A stretch of 64,000 nucleotides of DNA from Paulownia fortunei (taxonomy: Eukaryota > Streptophyta > Magnoliopsida > Lamiales > Paulowniaceae): contig CM033110.1 in the NCBI GenBank assembly GCA_019321725.1, forward strand, positions 868,001 to 932,000, read 5' to 3'. Made by a program: the position numbers and the translations under genes. Of the stretch, positions 52,913-64,000 are shown in pieces. Under the pieces are notes generated by a model. That model worked only from the letters and a program-made list of their open reading frames with translations. It ran no database searches and was not told the DNA's origin. How positions within the stretch are numbered: position 1 is the stretch's first letter; each line of letters starts with the position of its first letter.

Positions 52913-55900
52913 ATCGCAGAACAACCAAATTTATTTATATATAAAAAATAAAATAAAACACACAAATAAAGAATCTGACGAAGGGAGAAATAAAGCAAAT
53001 AAATATAAAGAAAGTAACAAATATTCTAAAGCTTGGGAGGTGACTTTTCAAATTTATTTAATTTCGTGACATCACTATACTATAGGTGCAGTCTTGATCA
53101 ATTTCGAAACATTGTAAAAGATCATATAATTAATATATAGTAAAGCTTAGGTTTTATTAATTCTCTTTAATTAGTAAGTGGGGTCGGGGGTGGGGATAAG
53201 CCGATTGTGTATTGATAATTTTAAAAATAAAATATTATTTGATATAAAGGTATATAACAGTACGAATATAATAAATCGATTCGAGTTGAGTCCAATTTTA
53301 ATTGAGTAAAATACAAATCTAATTCGAATAGTTTAATTTATATATATATATATATATTTATGAATTGAGTCGAGTTTAAGTCGAGTTTTAAATCTTATTA
53401 AATAAAAATATATATTTAAATTTGATTCGTTAAATTATTCGAGTATCGAATAATTTATATTATGTTTCATGTGTCTTTTGGGTTTCATTGGGGTCGAGGA
53501 TTAATGGGATGCCAACAATATAATGACACTAACTATTGTGAATTTACGGGCATTAATTAAATAGAAATTCACATAAAGCAAAAAGCGTGAAGATAAGTTG
53601 AAAAAGAATTTAGTATAAAAAAAAACAGTAAAAATTTAAATAGACCATGATATCTTTAGAATATATAATTGTTTTGTAGTAAATAATAAATAGCTTAAAT
53701 TAAAAGGAAAAAAAGAAAAAAACCGAGTTTTGAACTTAATTAGTTGCCATTTATCAGAGTAAAAAAAATGCTTATTGCATTTTTATAAAAAAATAAAATA
53801 AAATAGACCAAAGTTCATTAATTAACTCAATTTTCTTTCACAAAACATATTAATCAATCAAATTTTAACCCACATTTTCACGTGTAAAACATGTTGTGGA
53901 TCAGTAATTTCAAGTTATATTTTATTCAATGATATATAAAAAGATGCCTCTCTTTTTTAAGTAATTAGATTCCAAGGCACAATATCTTATGCTAATTCTA
54001 TTTTCTCCCCACTTTTCCAAAATATTTTATGGTTTTTTTAACTGTTCATGGTTTGGGTAAAGTAAAAGATTAAAATGCTTGATTCTCCAATTTGAAGCAC
54101 TTATTGGCAGCTTTAACATTAAATTATATTATAAGGAAGTGGCAATTATGCAAACACTTAGATACATATGTCGGCACAATTTTAGTGACCAAGTACTTAA
54201 ATTATTTGTTGTTTAATGTCAATAAAAGGAAAATAAAATTAAAAAAAATAGTCAATTACCCTTGACTTAAAGTGCCAATTAATTTTTATGTGTCTAGATT
54301 TTTATGAGTGTATTAAGAGCTATCTTTCGAGCACTAATTTAGGCATCTCGTGAAATAGTGAATTTCATTAATATTAGATTTTTTATGCTGGCGTCATATT
54401 TTTCTTGTGTGAGGAGGATTGTAGCCGACTCTCCAACCTAAATACTTAGACAAATATATGTTAATAAAATATTTTTTTTACTTTTGCTTTTGTAGAAGCA
54501 TACAAAGATCGAAACATATATAAAGCCCTCAAATTTTGCAATTTCTTTTCAACACACACATATTTCAAAAAGGGGGGAAAAAAGGGGTATCTCGCATATT
54601 GTTATGTGAAGTTTTCACCCAATGTACTGCTCATCGGGTGTTTGGATGATAAATAAATATTTTATTTTATAAAAAAATAAAATATTTATCCATCATATAT
54701 CCACGACACACAATCAATATATTATCCGCCGGATATACCATCTCAAGAACCGTGAAGGTTATGCCTTTTAACCTCCTTCTTGGAAATGTGAGGTTTATGC
54801 CCTTTTTACAAGTTCATGGAAATAGCTGCCTTTGCCATGCAGTCCAAGACTTGGATAGCTACACAACATCTTTTTGGGAGTGATAGCAAGGCAGAGAGAT
54901 GTTGATAACTCAATCCTTTTGCTTCCATTGCTGCCTTTCCCCTTTATCAAAAACTAGCACGAGTTGTTTTCGAAGAAAATAAGAAAGTTACACGTTAGGT
55001 TTAGGTTTTGAAGAAAAAGCAAAAAATCGTGAAACTGATTAGTAATGACAATTAAAGCATATTTTGTATGGTCGTGATTCTAATGTGAGAAAGGTTGATA
55101 GCCACTCGTTAAAAAAAAAAAAAATGGGGTTACTGATTCAATCTGTATATATGCAACTCAAGACATTTTATTTTTATTTCAAGTAAAATATTAGATCTTT
55201 TGCCCTTTAAGTTCACGTCATGAGCACGATGATGCTTGGTAGGAAACTTTTTATTTGTTATAATTTTGATTTTTAAGAAAAATTGAAACAATTTTTTTCT
55301 GACAAAATTCACTTTCAAGTAAACACATAAGATGTTAGTGTTGGCTACTTTGGACTCCTTGGCCTATGTAGTTTTTCAACATGCAAAACTTGTGACAAGA
55401 ACTTAAAGTTAGAACATGTGCTTAAAACCAAAAGGTTAACATTGTGAGTAGCTAACATTGAGGAAAATGTGAGAGAAAGTCCAATGGAAGGTCCCTAGAA
55501 GTTCCAAGAGGTTTTGGATTTGGATCTTCTAATAATATGGGTATTAGCAGTCTTTTTATAATGTTTATAATATATTTTGGTATAAAATTATTGCTTGTAC
55601 TTGATTAATCTTTGATATGCTGACGTACAAAAATGATATATTATGAGAAAAATAGAATATGAATAGTGGTCGTTTGGAACGAATTTGGTCAAACTCGCGA
55701 ATCGTAACTCTTTATAATTTGTTTTTTCTTGATGTGTAATTTTTAGCTTAAATCCACTAATCCCTTAACAGTTAAAAAATATTTATAAGTAATGAAAATA
55801 AAATATAGTCTACATAAATCACAATATAGAATCTAAACGAAACTCATGTTTATAGTACACCTAATTCAGAACTACATTATAAAAACCAAATAATAACAAT

Positions 55901-58900
55901 TATTTGAATGGCCAACTGTATTGTTAATAATGGGCCAATAAATGAATAATAAATAAAAGTTATAAAAAATTAAAAACCCCTTCCAACAAGTTACTATGGG
56001 TGTAGATTTAATTAACTCGAATTTATTGTCATCTCTATCATAAACTTGGATTTAAACGGAGAAAGAAAAGATGAGTACTTAAATTTCAAAATTTTCTTAA
56101 GAGGACTATAAAAATTGAAATGAACAATGTAAATTAACATAATATCAAAATATACCTAACAAACACACCAGACTAGGACGAACAAAAACCATCTCAATGA
56201 GCCTTTCGACCATATCTTTTCCTCGGCTTCGTATGAACTAAAATTAATCAAAAACCCTAACAAGAAAGGATTGCTTGTAAAAAAATATTTCCTAAATTTC
56301 AGAGGAGCCATGTTAGTAAACTCATTGCATCTACGATCATATTAATCATATACTAATGTGATAATAAAAAAAAAATATTATATATTTTTGTATATACTAA
56401 TTTACTTCACATTTTAATAAATCATAATTAACCATCGTCTAACTTACATAACAAAGAATTATAGTTTCAAATCGTCATCCTCGTAACTATTTTTTTTTTG
56501 TATCTTGAAAGATTCATGCTTAAGCTATATTGACGAATCAAGATAGTTTGTTACTTATTATTTTTATTAGTCATGAATTCAAGTCATCTTTAAATAATTA
56601 ATTTTAATTATTTAAAAAAAATAATTCAAATCATCACAAAAATTAATTCAATATTCAGACAATGTCACCTAATGTAACATCTTAATGTCTTTGTCACGTG
56701 CCATGCCCTGTTGACATGGTCAAATGATATGTTGACAGATGTGGGCATAAAACAAAACATGATTAATGTGACTTACAACAACGTAGCCCCGTCTGCTGCT
56801 GCCACTGTCAGCTGAAACTTCCACCTAACTAAATAGAAAAAAATATGTCTTAAATAGTTTTTACCAAATTTTGGACGGTGTTTTGCTAAAGGAATATTAA
56901 ATATTATTTTAGAACTTATATATATATATATATATATATTTCTTATAATTTTCTAGAAATTGAAAATGAATAAAACTACCAAAATTAAAAGAAGAAAAGT
57001 TATTTTCTTATGGATGGTGAACTCACGAAGGAAATAATCTTAAAGGAACATTGTGTTTGGTACAAATGTTTTGATGAGGAAAGGAAAAGAAAATGTTCGT
57101 GAAATCATTTTGGTTGAAATGAGAAGATTTTTAGGATTACTTTGAATAAAATTGAATTAAAATTTTGATTGGCCAAAATTATAAATCGAACATTGAACTG
57201 AATTGATTAATTCAGTTTAGTTATGACTATTTATTATTTTTTAATTTGATTTTTTGATTAATAAATTTTTTTAAGAAAATAAAAATAAAAAATAGATAAA
57301 AAAAACACTAAATAATAAAAAATTATAGATGTATTATTTGTTTATTATTTTTTAGTTTGGATGAGTAATAAAATAGAAAATAATATAAAAATAGATACTA
57401 AGTATAAAAATATTATATAAAAATTATATATATATATATAAATATATAAAAATTACAATTTCATTTTCGGTTCCTTCAGTTCAGTTTACTGAAATAAAAA
57501 ATTAAAACCAAATCAAAAATTAAAAATTTAAAAAACAAAAAGTCGAAAACAGAACCAAAATTTTCTGTTAGATTTCGGTGCAAACAAAATTTTAATTTTA
57601 GTTCGATCTGATCGATTAACCGAATTGTAAGCACCCATAAAAATATAATATAATTATGAAAAATTTATTTTACTCAAGAAAAAAATGAGAGAAAAGTGTA
57701 TTTGGCCATCTCCTTCTCCAACGCATTTATCACCTCCCTTCTCCCGATTGCTTTCCACATTAACCAGTAAAATTTGAAACTTTGTATTTTTTTATTTTTT
57801 TTACTTGTTCTTTCTTAATATCTTCTTTTTCTCATCAAAATCCTTGAAACAAAATATAGTAATTTTGATGTAATAACTTTTCAACAATATTTTGCCCTAT
57901 TAATGAGGATAATTGGATATCAAAGAAATTATTTAAATTCTCAAATAACTTATTATGTTTTTAGAAAAAGGATTAGCCTATTATATGAATATATAAATAA
58001 TTTTTTTTTATGTCGGATCTTAAACAGTCCCTACAAGTACATAATTCTATATTTGCTCTATTTATTGTCAAATAAATGGATATTTTTAGTTAAATCAAAT
58101 TCATTAAATTTTTCTAACTCAACATGAATTCAAAACGATAATCAAATTCGAGCGAAATGCAAGTTAAAATTCGACTAATTAACAAATTCACATAAAAAAT
58201 TATTAAATCCATAATTATATCAAGATATTGGTTTTCTCAATTCAATTCAAGTGGGCCTGAAAAAGAATTCTTTCTTTTGGTCCTACTATGTCAATGCCCA
58301 AACATAGAATTGTATGCAATGGAAAGTAATAGAGCTTATTGGGCTAGGCCCATGTAGTTGTGAGCTAGCCCAATATTATTTGTTTGAGTTCGACAATGTG
58401 TGGGAATGAGTCTCCCATATCTTTTAATTGGGCTAGGCCCAATATCTTAGTGTTTATCTAAAATCTTGAGAAATTAACTAACAAGCTCTAAAAATAAAAT
58501 ATCAAAAACCTATAAACTCATTCAGAAAAAAAGAAAAAAAAAAACTATAATTTTTTTAACATCTAAGCTGCTATCTATAAGCAAACGCATTGAGAATGTA
58601 GCATACAAAGTGAAGTTGTATTTCTGGTAGAAAATCCGTAAGGTCCTCCATGTGAACCACTCGTGTAAGGAGACGTCTCTAGCAACTAGTCGGACTATCT
58701 ATAGTTAGAATCAAAGAATACAAAAAAGAAGGGGGACGAAACCATTCTAAGTCACCTAGCCGCAAGCAATAGCAAAGAGGACACATGACGAGTATTTGGT
58801 GAAGTGGAGATGATGCAGCAGCAACGAGGAGAACACTCGTACATTTTAAATTAGTATTTTATTTTTTATTTCATATCATAATAGACGTCCATCTGTATAG

Positions 58901-59099
58901 AATATTATTTTATATAAAAATATTTATTTGTGAATTACATATACTTTTTCTATAACCGTCAATTAAAATACATTACGAAATGCAAATTGAATAGAAGATC
59001 TAAAATACTAGCCCACACACGTATATATATATAAAAAGATAATAGGCTACACTATGTTATTTGCATATATTTAATTCAATATTTTTGAAATCAGACAAT

Positions 59100-59510
59100 A
59101 TCGGTTGGATCCAATCGGTTCGATTGTGAATCAGAGTCGATTCGATCTGATTAAGCTTAAATGATTATTTTTATAGTTTAATCAATTAAAAATTGATCAA
59201 ATTGTTGTTTTTGTTTCTTGTTTTTATTTTTTTAGAAAGCTTAAAGCTTAAACTTGATATTTTGTTAATTAATATGATTATTTGAATTTTGAATTTTGTT
59301 AGATATTTTCTTTGTTAGTTAATTTATTTTACTTTTAAAATATATACATAATAATTAGTGTATCACATTATCATTTTGTATAATATAATAAAAAATATAT
59401 TAATTTTATTGGAGCGGTTGGATAAGTGATTGAACTGATTCGATTGATTAAATTATTGATCAACAATAAAATTAATTTGATTATATATCCGATTATAAAA
59501 AAAGGGACTT
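59100..59510 (+). repeat. Dispersed repeat, copy B
   Basis: Partner of 45776-46140 in the same orientation, about 13 kb away. Shared landmarks in order are tagttcgatctga or gattcgatctga, acataataatta, tataatataataaaaaa, gattcgattgattaaa, gatcaa and cgattataaaa. It ends roughly 250 bp upstream of the NYN gene leader. Confidence 0.6.
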
Positions 59511-59759
59511 AATTTTATACTATTTTGTTTGTTATATTTGTTTATAATAACTTGGTTAAACTGCACCTCGTTTTTTTTTGTTCTCTCTTGTATTTTTTCA
59601 TTTTAAGTTAAATATAATCAGGTTTTATTTTTTATTTTTATTTTTTTAAAAAAGGGAATCCCAAAGGTGTCACGTGAAAGACACATGCTGGAGCTTTGCC
59701 TCTTTTGAAAGGGTTTTAGCTCCTCTCTAACTACTTCCCTCAAAACCCTTGCAACCCAA

Positions 59760-59816
59760 ATGAAACCGACTTTCATGGACGCCTATATGCTCTTCCCCAC
59801 CTCGCTCCTCAAATGA
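59760..59816 (+). other. Upstream ORF 1 of the NYN gene (18 codons)
   Basis: ATG at 59760 opens an 18-residue frame (MKPTFMDAYM...) whose TGA stop at 59814-59816 overlaps the ATG of the next upstream ORF as ATGA. It lies in the probable 5' leader, 91 bp before the main ATG. Whether transcription starts upstream of it is unknown. Confidence 0.4.
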
Positions 59817-59854
59817 TCGCACTCTCAGTCCTCACCAATTTTCTTCCAAAATGA
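59813..59854 (+). other. Upstream ORF 2 of the NYN gene (13 codons), overlapping the main ATG
   Basis: ATG at 59813 opens a 13-residue frame (MIALSVLTNFLPK) ending in TGA at 59852-59854, which overlaps the main ATG at 59851-59853 as ATGA. The two short ORFs and the main ORF thus form an unbroken stop/start chain. Confidence 0.4.
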
Positions 59855-62800
59855 AATCCATTTCTTCAAGACCCATTTTTGCGCTCTCCTTTTTCACCCC
59901 AGCAAACCACAAAATAATAAAAAATACGCATTATTTAGCGTTTTCTACGCAAACCCAACAAAGCCCCTTCTCGAGCAACCATCCGCGGCGTCACGAGGAG
60001 GAGAGCCGCAGCGTGCGGGTGTCGGTGTGGTGGGATTTCGAGAACTGCAATTTACCATTAAACACCAATGTGTTTAGAGTGGCGCAGTGCATTATTAATG
60101 CCGTCAGGGCGAATGGGATTAAGGGTCCAATTCAGATTACGGCTTTCGGGACGTAATGCAGATTTCCAGGACCAACCAAGAAGCTCTTTCTTCTACTGGG
60201 ATCAATCTCACCCATGTTCCTTCTGGTAGAGTTTTGTTTCGTTCATTATTGGATTTTTATTGTTGTTTATGTTTTCTTGTGGTTTGGATATATGTGTTTA
60301 AAGATTGCAGCTTTAAATAGTGGGAATTTGTTATTTGGTGAGATGAAAGAACTGATCACTTGAGAAGGTGGTGTAAAATTTCGCTTAGTACACTGAGGGT
60401 TGAATACTCTACCTCTCTTTGGTGGTTAAAGATCAATTTAAAACTGAAATACAACGTGCCTTCGTGGCTTATGCTAAATATCAATGTTACTTGTATATAT
60501 GATTGTTGCTGTAGATAGTAGCACTTTATTTGGTGACAGAAAAAGGTTGACCACTTGAGAATGTGGTCAATTGCTGGAGTATAGTGCGTGAGGTCCCAAG
60601 GTTGTACCTTTCTTTTGGTGGTGTAAATTTCAAATTTTCCGTACTAGATGTGATGTACTTGTTTATGGTAATTATTGAGAGTACTTCATTTTTTTTTTAT
60701 TTTCTTCTGTTATGTTTTTCTCTGCTGAATGAAAATGTATTCAGTTAAGGAAAGGAATGATAACTGAAGCTGAATCCTTTTAAATGTCTTTCAAGTTAGG
60801 AGTTTAAAGGTTGTATATTTTTTGGGCGAAGTGGTAACATCAAATATTTAACTGAACTATTGCTAAAGTTCCCCTGCTATTATTATTTATAGTTGTTCTA
60901 CTTATTGTTTTCTAACTCAGTCCCCATACCGGTCAAGAGTGTGGATCTTGCGCGATTTCTACCTGAGGTCAAGTCTGAACTTGGCAAGTATATTTTAGGG
61001 TTTTCTGTATGGTCTGGGTTTAACATAACAATGTAGTTTGTTTAATCTTCACGGATGATGCATACGTTCAACTTTTATGTGCTGATATGTGGTTATTATT
61101 TTACTTAATAAAATGTCTAGTTGAGGATATTTGGGGCTTTATAATGAACATATTTGATATTTACTTTTGTAGGCACATAGGAGCTTTGGCAATGATTGGC
61201 TAAATTAGATGGTCTGTTGTTGATGAACGTTTAATCAACTAGAATTATATGATGGTCTGTTGTTGATGAACGTTTAATCAACTAGAATTATATGATGCTC
61301 TGGACCTGAAGATGTGTCATTTGGTTTGTTGTATGTTTTTGTTCTTCTTTCTTTATCTTTTTTATTGGGTTTTATCTTGTAAAAATTTTATTTGTATATT
61401 ATGTTGATATCCGATAAAAGAAAAAAAGTGTACAAATCCTTTTGGATTTAGTACTCTTTACATAATTTACGAAATTGCCTAGTATGCTGCTTTTTATTCT
61501 TCGCTCTATTTCTGCAAGGCTGTTGTTTTTTCTATTGAATGGGAAGGGGGATATTTTTGTTCCTGCAATATGGAATGACACTCTTTCTAAAATATGGCAC
61601 TTTTTCATTTTATTGAAGGCCATATGTAATCAATAATAGAGAATTCATAATTCTGAAGGCTGCAGTCACTGAATCTGTTTATATGCTTTTGAAATTCTTT
61701 AGGTGGCAAGAACAGTGCTGATAGGTCTCTTCTTGTGGATCTTATGTACTGGGTTTCCCAAAATCCTCCACCAGCACACCTTTTCTTAATTTCTGGTGAC
61801 AGAGACTTTGCTGGCATTTTACATCGGCTGAGGATGAACAATTACAATATCTTACTAGCCAGTCCTGATAGTGCTCCCAGCGTGCTTTGCAGTGCAGCGA
61901 CTATTATGTGGCAATGGAATTCTTTGCTCAAGGGAGAGAACCTTACAGGAAAGCTCTTCAACCAGCCTCCAGATGGCCCTTATAATTCTTGGTATGGCCA
62001 TTACAAGGCTCCTCTTGAGGATCCATTTGCAGTTATGGAGCAATCCTCATGCTTACGTGCTGACGAATCCTCTGAGTTGGCTTCATATCCTAAGCTTCGA
62101 CCAATTCCAAAGGCAGTTATGAAGCATATTTGTCAGATTCTTAATTCGTATCCCGAAGGAATTGGTATTACACAACTTCGTGCAGAATTAACTAAGAGTA
62201 ATTTGATGATAGACAGAGACCTTTATGGATATAGAAAGTTCTCTCGTTTTCTTTTGGCCATGCCACATGTTTTAAAGCTTCATTCTGCAGATGATGGCCA
62301 GTTTCTTGTGCGAGGTGTTAACACCAAATTTCTTGATGAATCAGTTCCTGCTACATATGTAGAACCAGTAACTAACAAGGGAGAACCTGAAGTTGGCAGT
62401 GTTCCTGAAACAAATGGTGAGAGATGCTCTTGTGAGGATGTAACTGAGAATTCAACCTTGCCTCCAGTTCCAGAAGCAAAAGTGAAAGCTCTGCCAACAA
62501 ACTTGCAAGAGGCCCAAAAGGAAGGAAAGCAGAATGAGTCTTCTCTGTCAATGAACATGCAGGGGATTAAAATGAAAGCTTATGCAACAAATTTGCAAGA
62601 TCCGGAAAAGGGAGAAAAGCGAAAAGAGTCCCCTCCAAAAAGAAACACGCACGAGATACGTGAGCAAAAAAGGAAGGTAAAATTGCTGGAGCAACCACAA
62701 AAAGTTGAGGTGGCTTCTCCAGTAGTCAAAATTAAAGATTTTTCTGAAAAGAATGAAAAACAAATGCTTGTTCCTAGTGATAGTAGTTCTACTTCTGAAT

Positions 62801-63263
62801 TTGGGATATTGAGAAGGATATTGATGAAGTGGTTTGGAAGTGGAGACACTAATTCTAGTGATAAGAACTGTCTGAAACGTGATGAAGCTTTGAGTGGAAA
62901 GGATATTACTGAGGAGAAAACTCTGATATCATGCCAATCTTCTGAATCCGTGTGTCCAGCTTTGTTTTCGCCTTCGAGTCACGAGGCTCTGATTGATGGA
63001 AAAATTGCTAGGAGTGGTGTCACTGGTGTCACCGACACATTCAGTCAAGATTCCAGATTTTTCAGTCAGACCATGAGTTGGTTTAGGTTTTGGGGTTCCC
63101 CGGAGTATGATGATAAAGTAGAAAAAAATGGTGAAACAGCAGATCAGGTGAAGGTTAATCCTAAGCAGCTTGAAATATTTTCAAAAGAATCCTTTTGGAA
63201 CGAACTGGAGTCATTCATTGACACGTCCCATGGTTCAGCTTCTTTTTCCCAATCAAGGACCAG
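59851..63263 (+). CDS. NYN-domain putative endoribonuclease with OST-HTH/LOTUS domain, probably organellar; right-truncated, frameshifted as written
   Basis: Plant MARF1/limkain-b1-like protein, a group annotated in Arabidopsis as putative endonuclease or glycosyl hydrolase. Exons inside the window: 59851-60225 and 61703-63263; more lie beyond the right edge. Residues 1 to about 45 (MKSISSRPIFALSFFTPANH...) are basic and Ser-rich without acidic residues, a mitochondrial or plastid presequence. The NYN (PIN-like RNase) fold follows, with acidic motifs WWDFENCNLP (about 60-69) and ISGDRDF (about 155-161). An OST-HTH/LOTUS domain spans about 258-335 (RPIPKAVMKHICQILNSYPE to HSADDGQFLVRGV). A long Lys/Glu/Ser-rich linker comes next, then WNELESFIDT, the start of the C-terminal region. 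Exon 1 is 375 nt, but the family frame (ITAFGDVMQIS) and the phase of exon 2 require 376. One G is missing at 60148-60150, and as written the frame stops two codons later. Two upstream ORFs precede the ATG. Confidence 0.88.
60921..60983 (+). other. Candidate in-frame cassette exon in NYN intron 1
   Basis: A 63-nt segment sits between a good acceptor (ttttctaactcag) and a GC donor (CTTG|GCAAGT). Entered in phase 1 from exon 1 it is fully open, adds 21 codons (VPIPVKSVDLARFLPEVKSE...) and leaves phase 1 unchanged for exon 61703. I do not remember these residues in family members, so it may be an optional exon or a chance pattern. Confidence 0.3.
61208..61293 (+). repeat. Exact 43-bp tandem duplication in NYN intron 1
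   Basis: gatggtctgttgttgatgaa and the following bases to agaattatat occur twice head to tail (61208-61250 and 61251-61293) with no difference, so the duplication is very recent. Confidence 0.95.
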
Positions 63264-64000
63264 GTACCCTTTTTTCACAACTTTATCGTGCATCTGCCTC
63301 CAGCTGTCATTATAATTTGTTCATTAAGTAGAGCTCTCTTGATGCCATGTGTTCTGTTTAACTATTAAAGATAATTATGGCCTTTCCTAGAATCTCATAA
63401 CATAATAGCAATGTGCTATCTTTGGTAGGTACCATTGCAAATTAAATGAGGGTGTCTGCTCTTGTTCTGTAGGACCAAAAGCAAGAACATATTTTTTGCC
63501 AACCATAAAGGAGAGTTCAGGTTGATAATGTGCTTTACATTTATAAAACTGATGATACACTTGAAGCATCTAGAGTTAGAAAAAGGGTTTAATATAAGAA
63601 AGTTTGCAACTTACTGTAAATTCATGGGTGCAGGTTGCTTCTTTAAGAATTTCTTTCATCATATCTTTGTTCTACGAAACAGTGTGAAATTGTTGAGTAT
63701 ATTATTTACGCACACCAGCTTTCTGTTAATGACTCTCTTTCTGTTGAAGGGTTGCTTAAGTTATTAATCTTTAATGTGTTCCATTAATCTAACTTCTGAT
63801 GTCTCTGAGATTTTAAATTAGTCAAAATGAAGTTTTATTAATTGAAGACTGCATTCCTGATCCATCCATTAATTTGACTGTTTGGTTTGTCTTATCTGAT
63901 AAGCTTTCTATATTTTATCTGACATATGTATGGGAAAATTAAGAGCATTTACAAGTGAAGCCATTTTGCAATTTGAGATGATTTTTTAATTCACCATCTA
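63264..64000 (+). other. Intron or 3' continuation of the NYN gene, no exon assigned
   Basis: After the donor at 63264 (CAG|GTACCC) I do not see the family's next conserved segment. A frame after the acceptor ending at 63472 (tctgtag|gaccaaaagc) can be joined in phase but reads into sequence that does not look like this family, so the next true exon is probably beyond the window. Confidence 0.45.

Larger units (their letters stand above)
52799..59759. other. AT-rich spacer, 7 kb, no recognised gene
   Basis: Apart from the WAT1 promoter at the left, I recognise no gene. There are repeat-like blocks: 53270-53470 (TCGAGTTGAGTC and gaattgagtcgagtttaagt motifs, related to 50430-50640); 57160-57625 (AT-rich, near-palindromic, with cagttcagttta and gatcgattaaccgaattg); and 59100-59510 (copy B of the dispersed repeat). 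TGGGCTAGGCCCA motifs occur twice near 58340 and 58425, the second inside the palindrome attgggctaggcccaat. (TA)n runs occur at 53339-53357 and 56921-56939. Confidence 0.55.

Noticed and set aside
63462..63767. Next exon of the NYN gene at 63473 onward
   Set aside because: The acceptor and phase are acceptable, but the translation is rich in Phe, Lys and Cys and lacks the family's continuation; more likely intron.

Overview
This 64 kb window is nuclear DNA of a flowering plant, almost certainly a eudicot. It is AT-rich, most genes are split by many GT-AG introns, and the products are plant-specific: a plastid-targeted aldolase, WAT1-type transporters, and a KIN-7 kinesin with its plant C-terminal domain. 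I cannot name the species. Exon borders below were built by hand from splice signals, reading phase and remembered family sequence; no alignment was run.

Layout, left to right. A 5'-truncated PHAF1/UPF0183-family gene (+, 39-4165). A single tRNA-Glu(CTC) gene (-, 6463-6535). About 4 kb with no gene I recognise, ending in a candidate MITE. A complete chloroplast fructose-bisphosphate aldolase gene (+, 10984-13143). A 12-exon S28 serine peptidase gene of the EDA2 type (-, 15032-24771). A 5.7 kb AT-rich spacer. A 13-exon KIN-7 kinesin gene (+, 30489-38031). A WAT1-related transporter (+, 39954-42417), convergent with a two-exon gene for a probably N-acylated, Glu/Lys-rich protein (-, 43038-44890). 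A second WAT1-related gene (-, 49157-52798). A 7 kb AT-rich, repeat-containing spacer. A NYN-nuclease plus LOTUS-domain gene with a likely organellar presequence (+, from 59851), which runs off the right edge.

The genes do not form one pathway; this is an ordinary gene-rich plant segment. Aldolase, KIN-7 and PHAF1 neighbours recall Arabidopsis duplicated segments, so an old syntenic block is likely.

The most striking observations are these. (1) Three of the eight protein genes are each broken by one missing G in a short G run, and in each case adding one G gives an exon of the expected length and phase. This points to consensus error in the assembly or, less likely, real pseudogenization. 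(2) Three introns use GC donors, with flanking frames that exclude nearby GT sites. (3) The NYN gene has two upstream ORFs chained to the main ORF by ATGA stop/start overlaps, and its first intron holds an open, phase-neutral 63-nt candidate cassette exon. (4) Several introns carry unusual DNA: a 33-bp Z-DNA-type run, G-quadruplex tracts, a 20-G run and recent tandem duplications. I found no convincing new multi-gene system.
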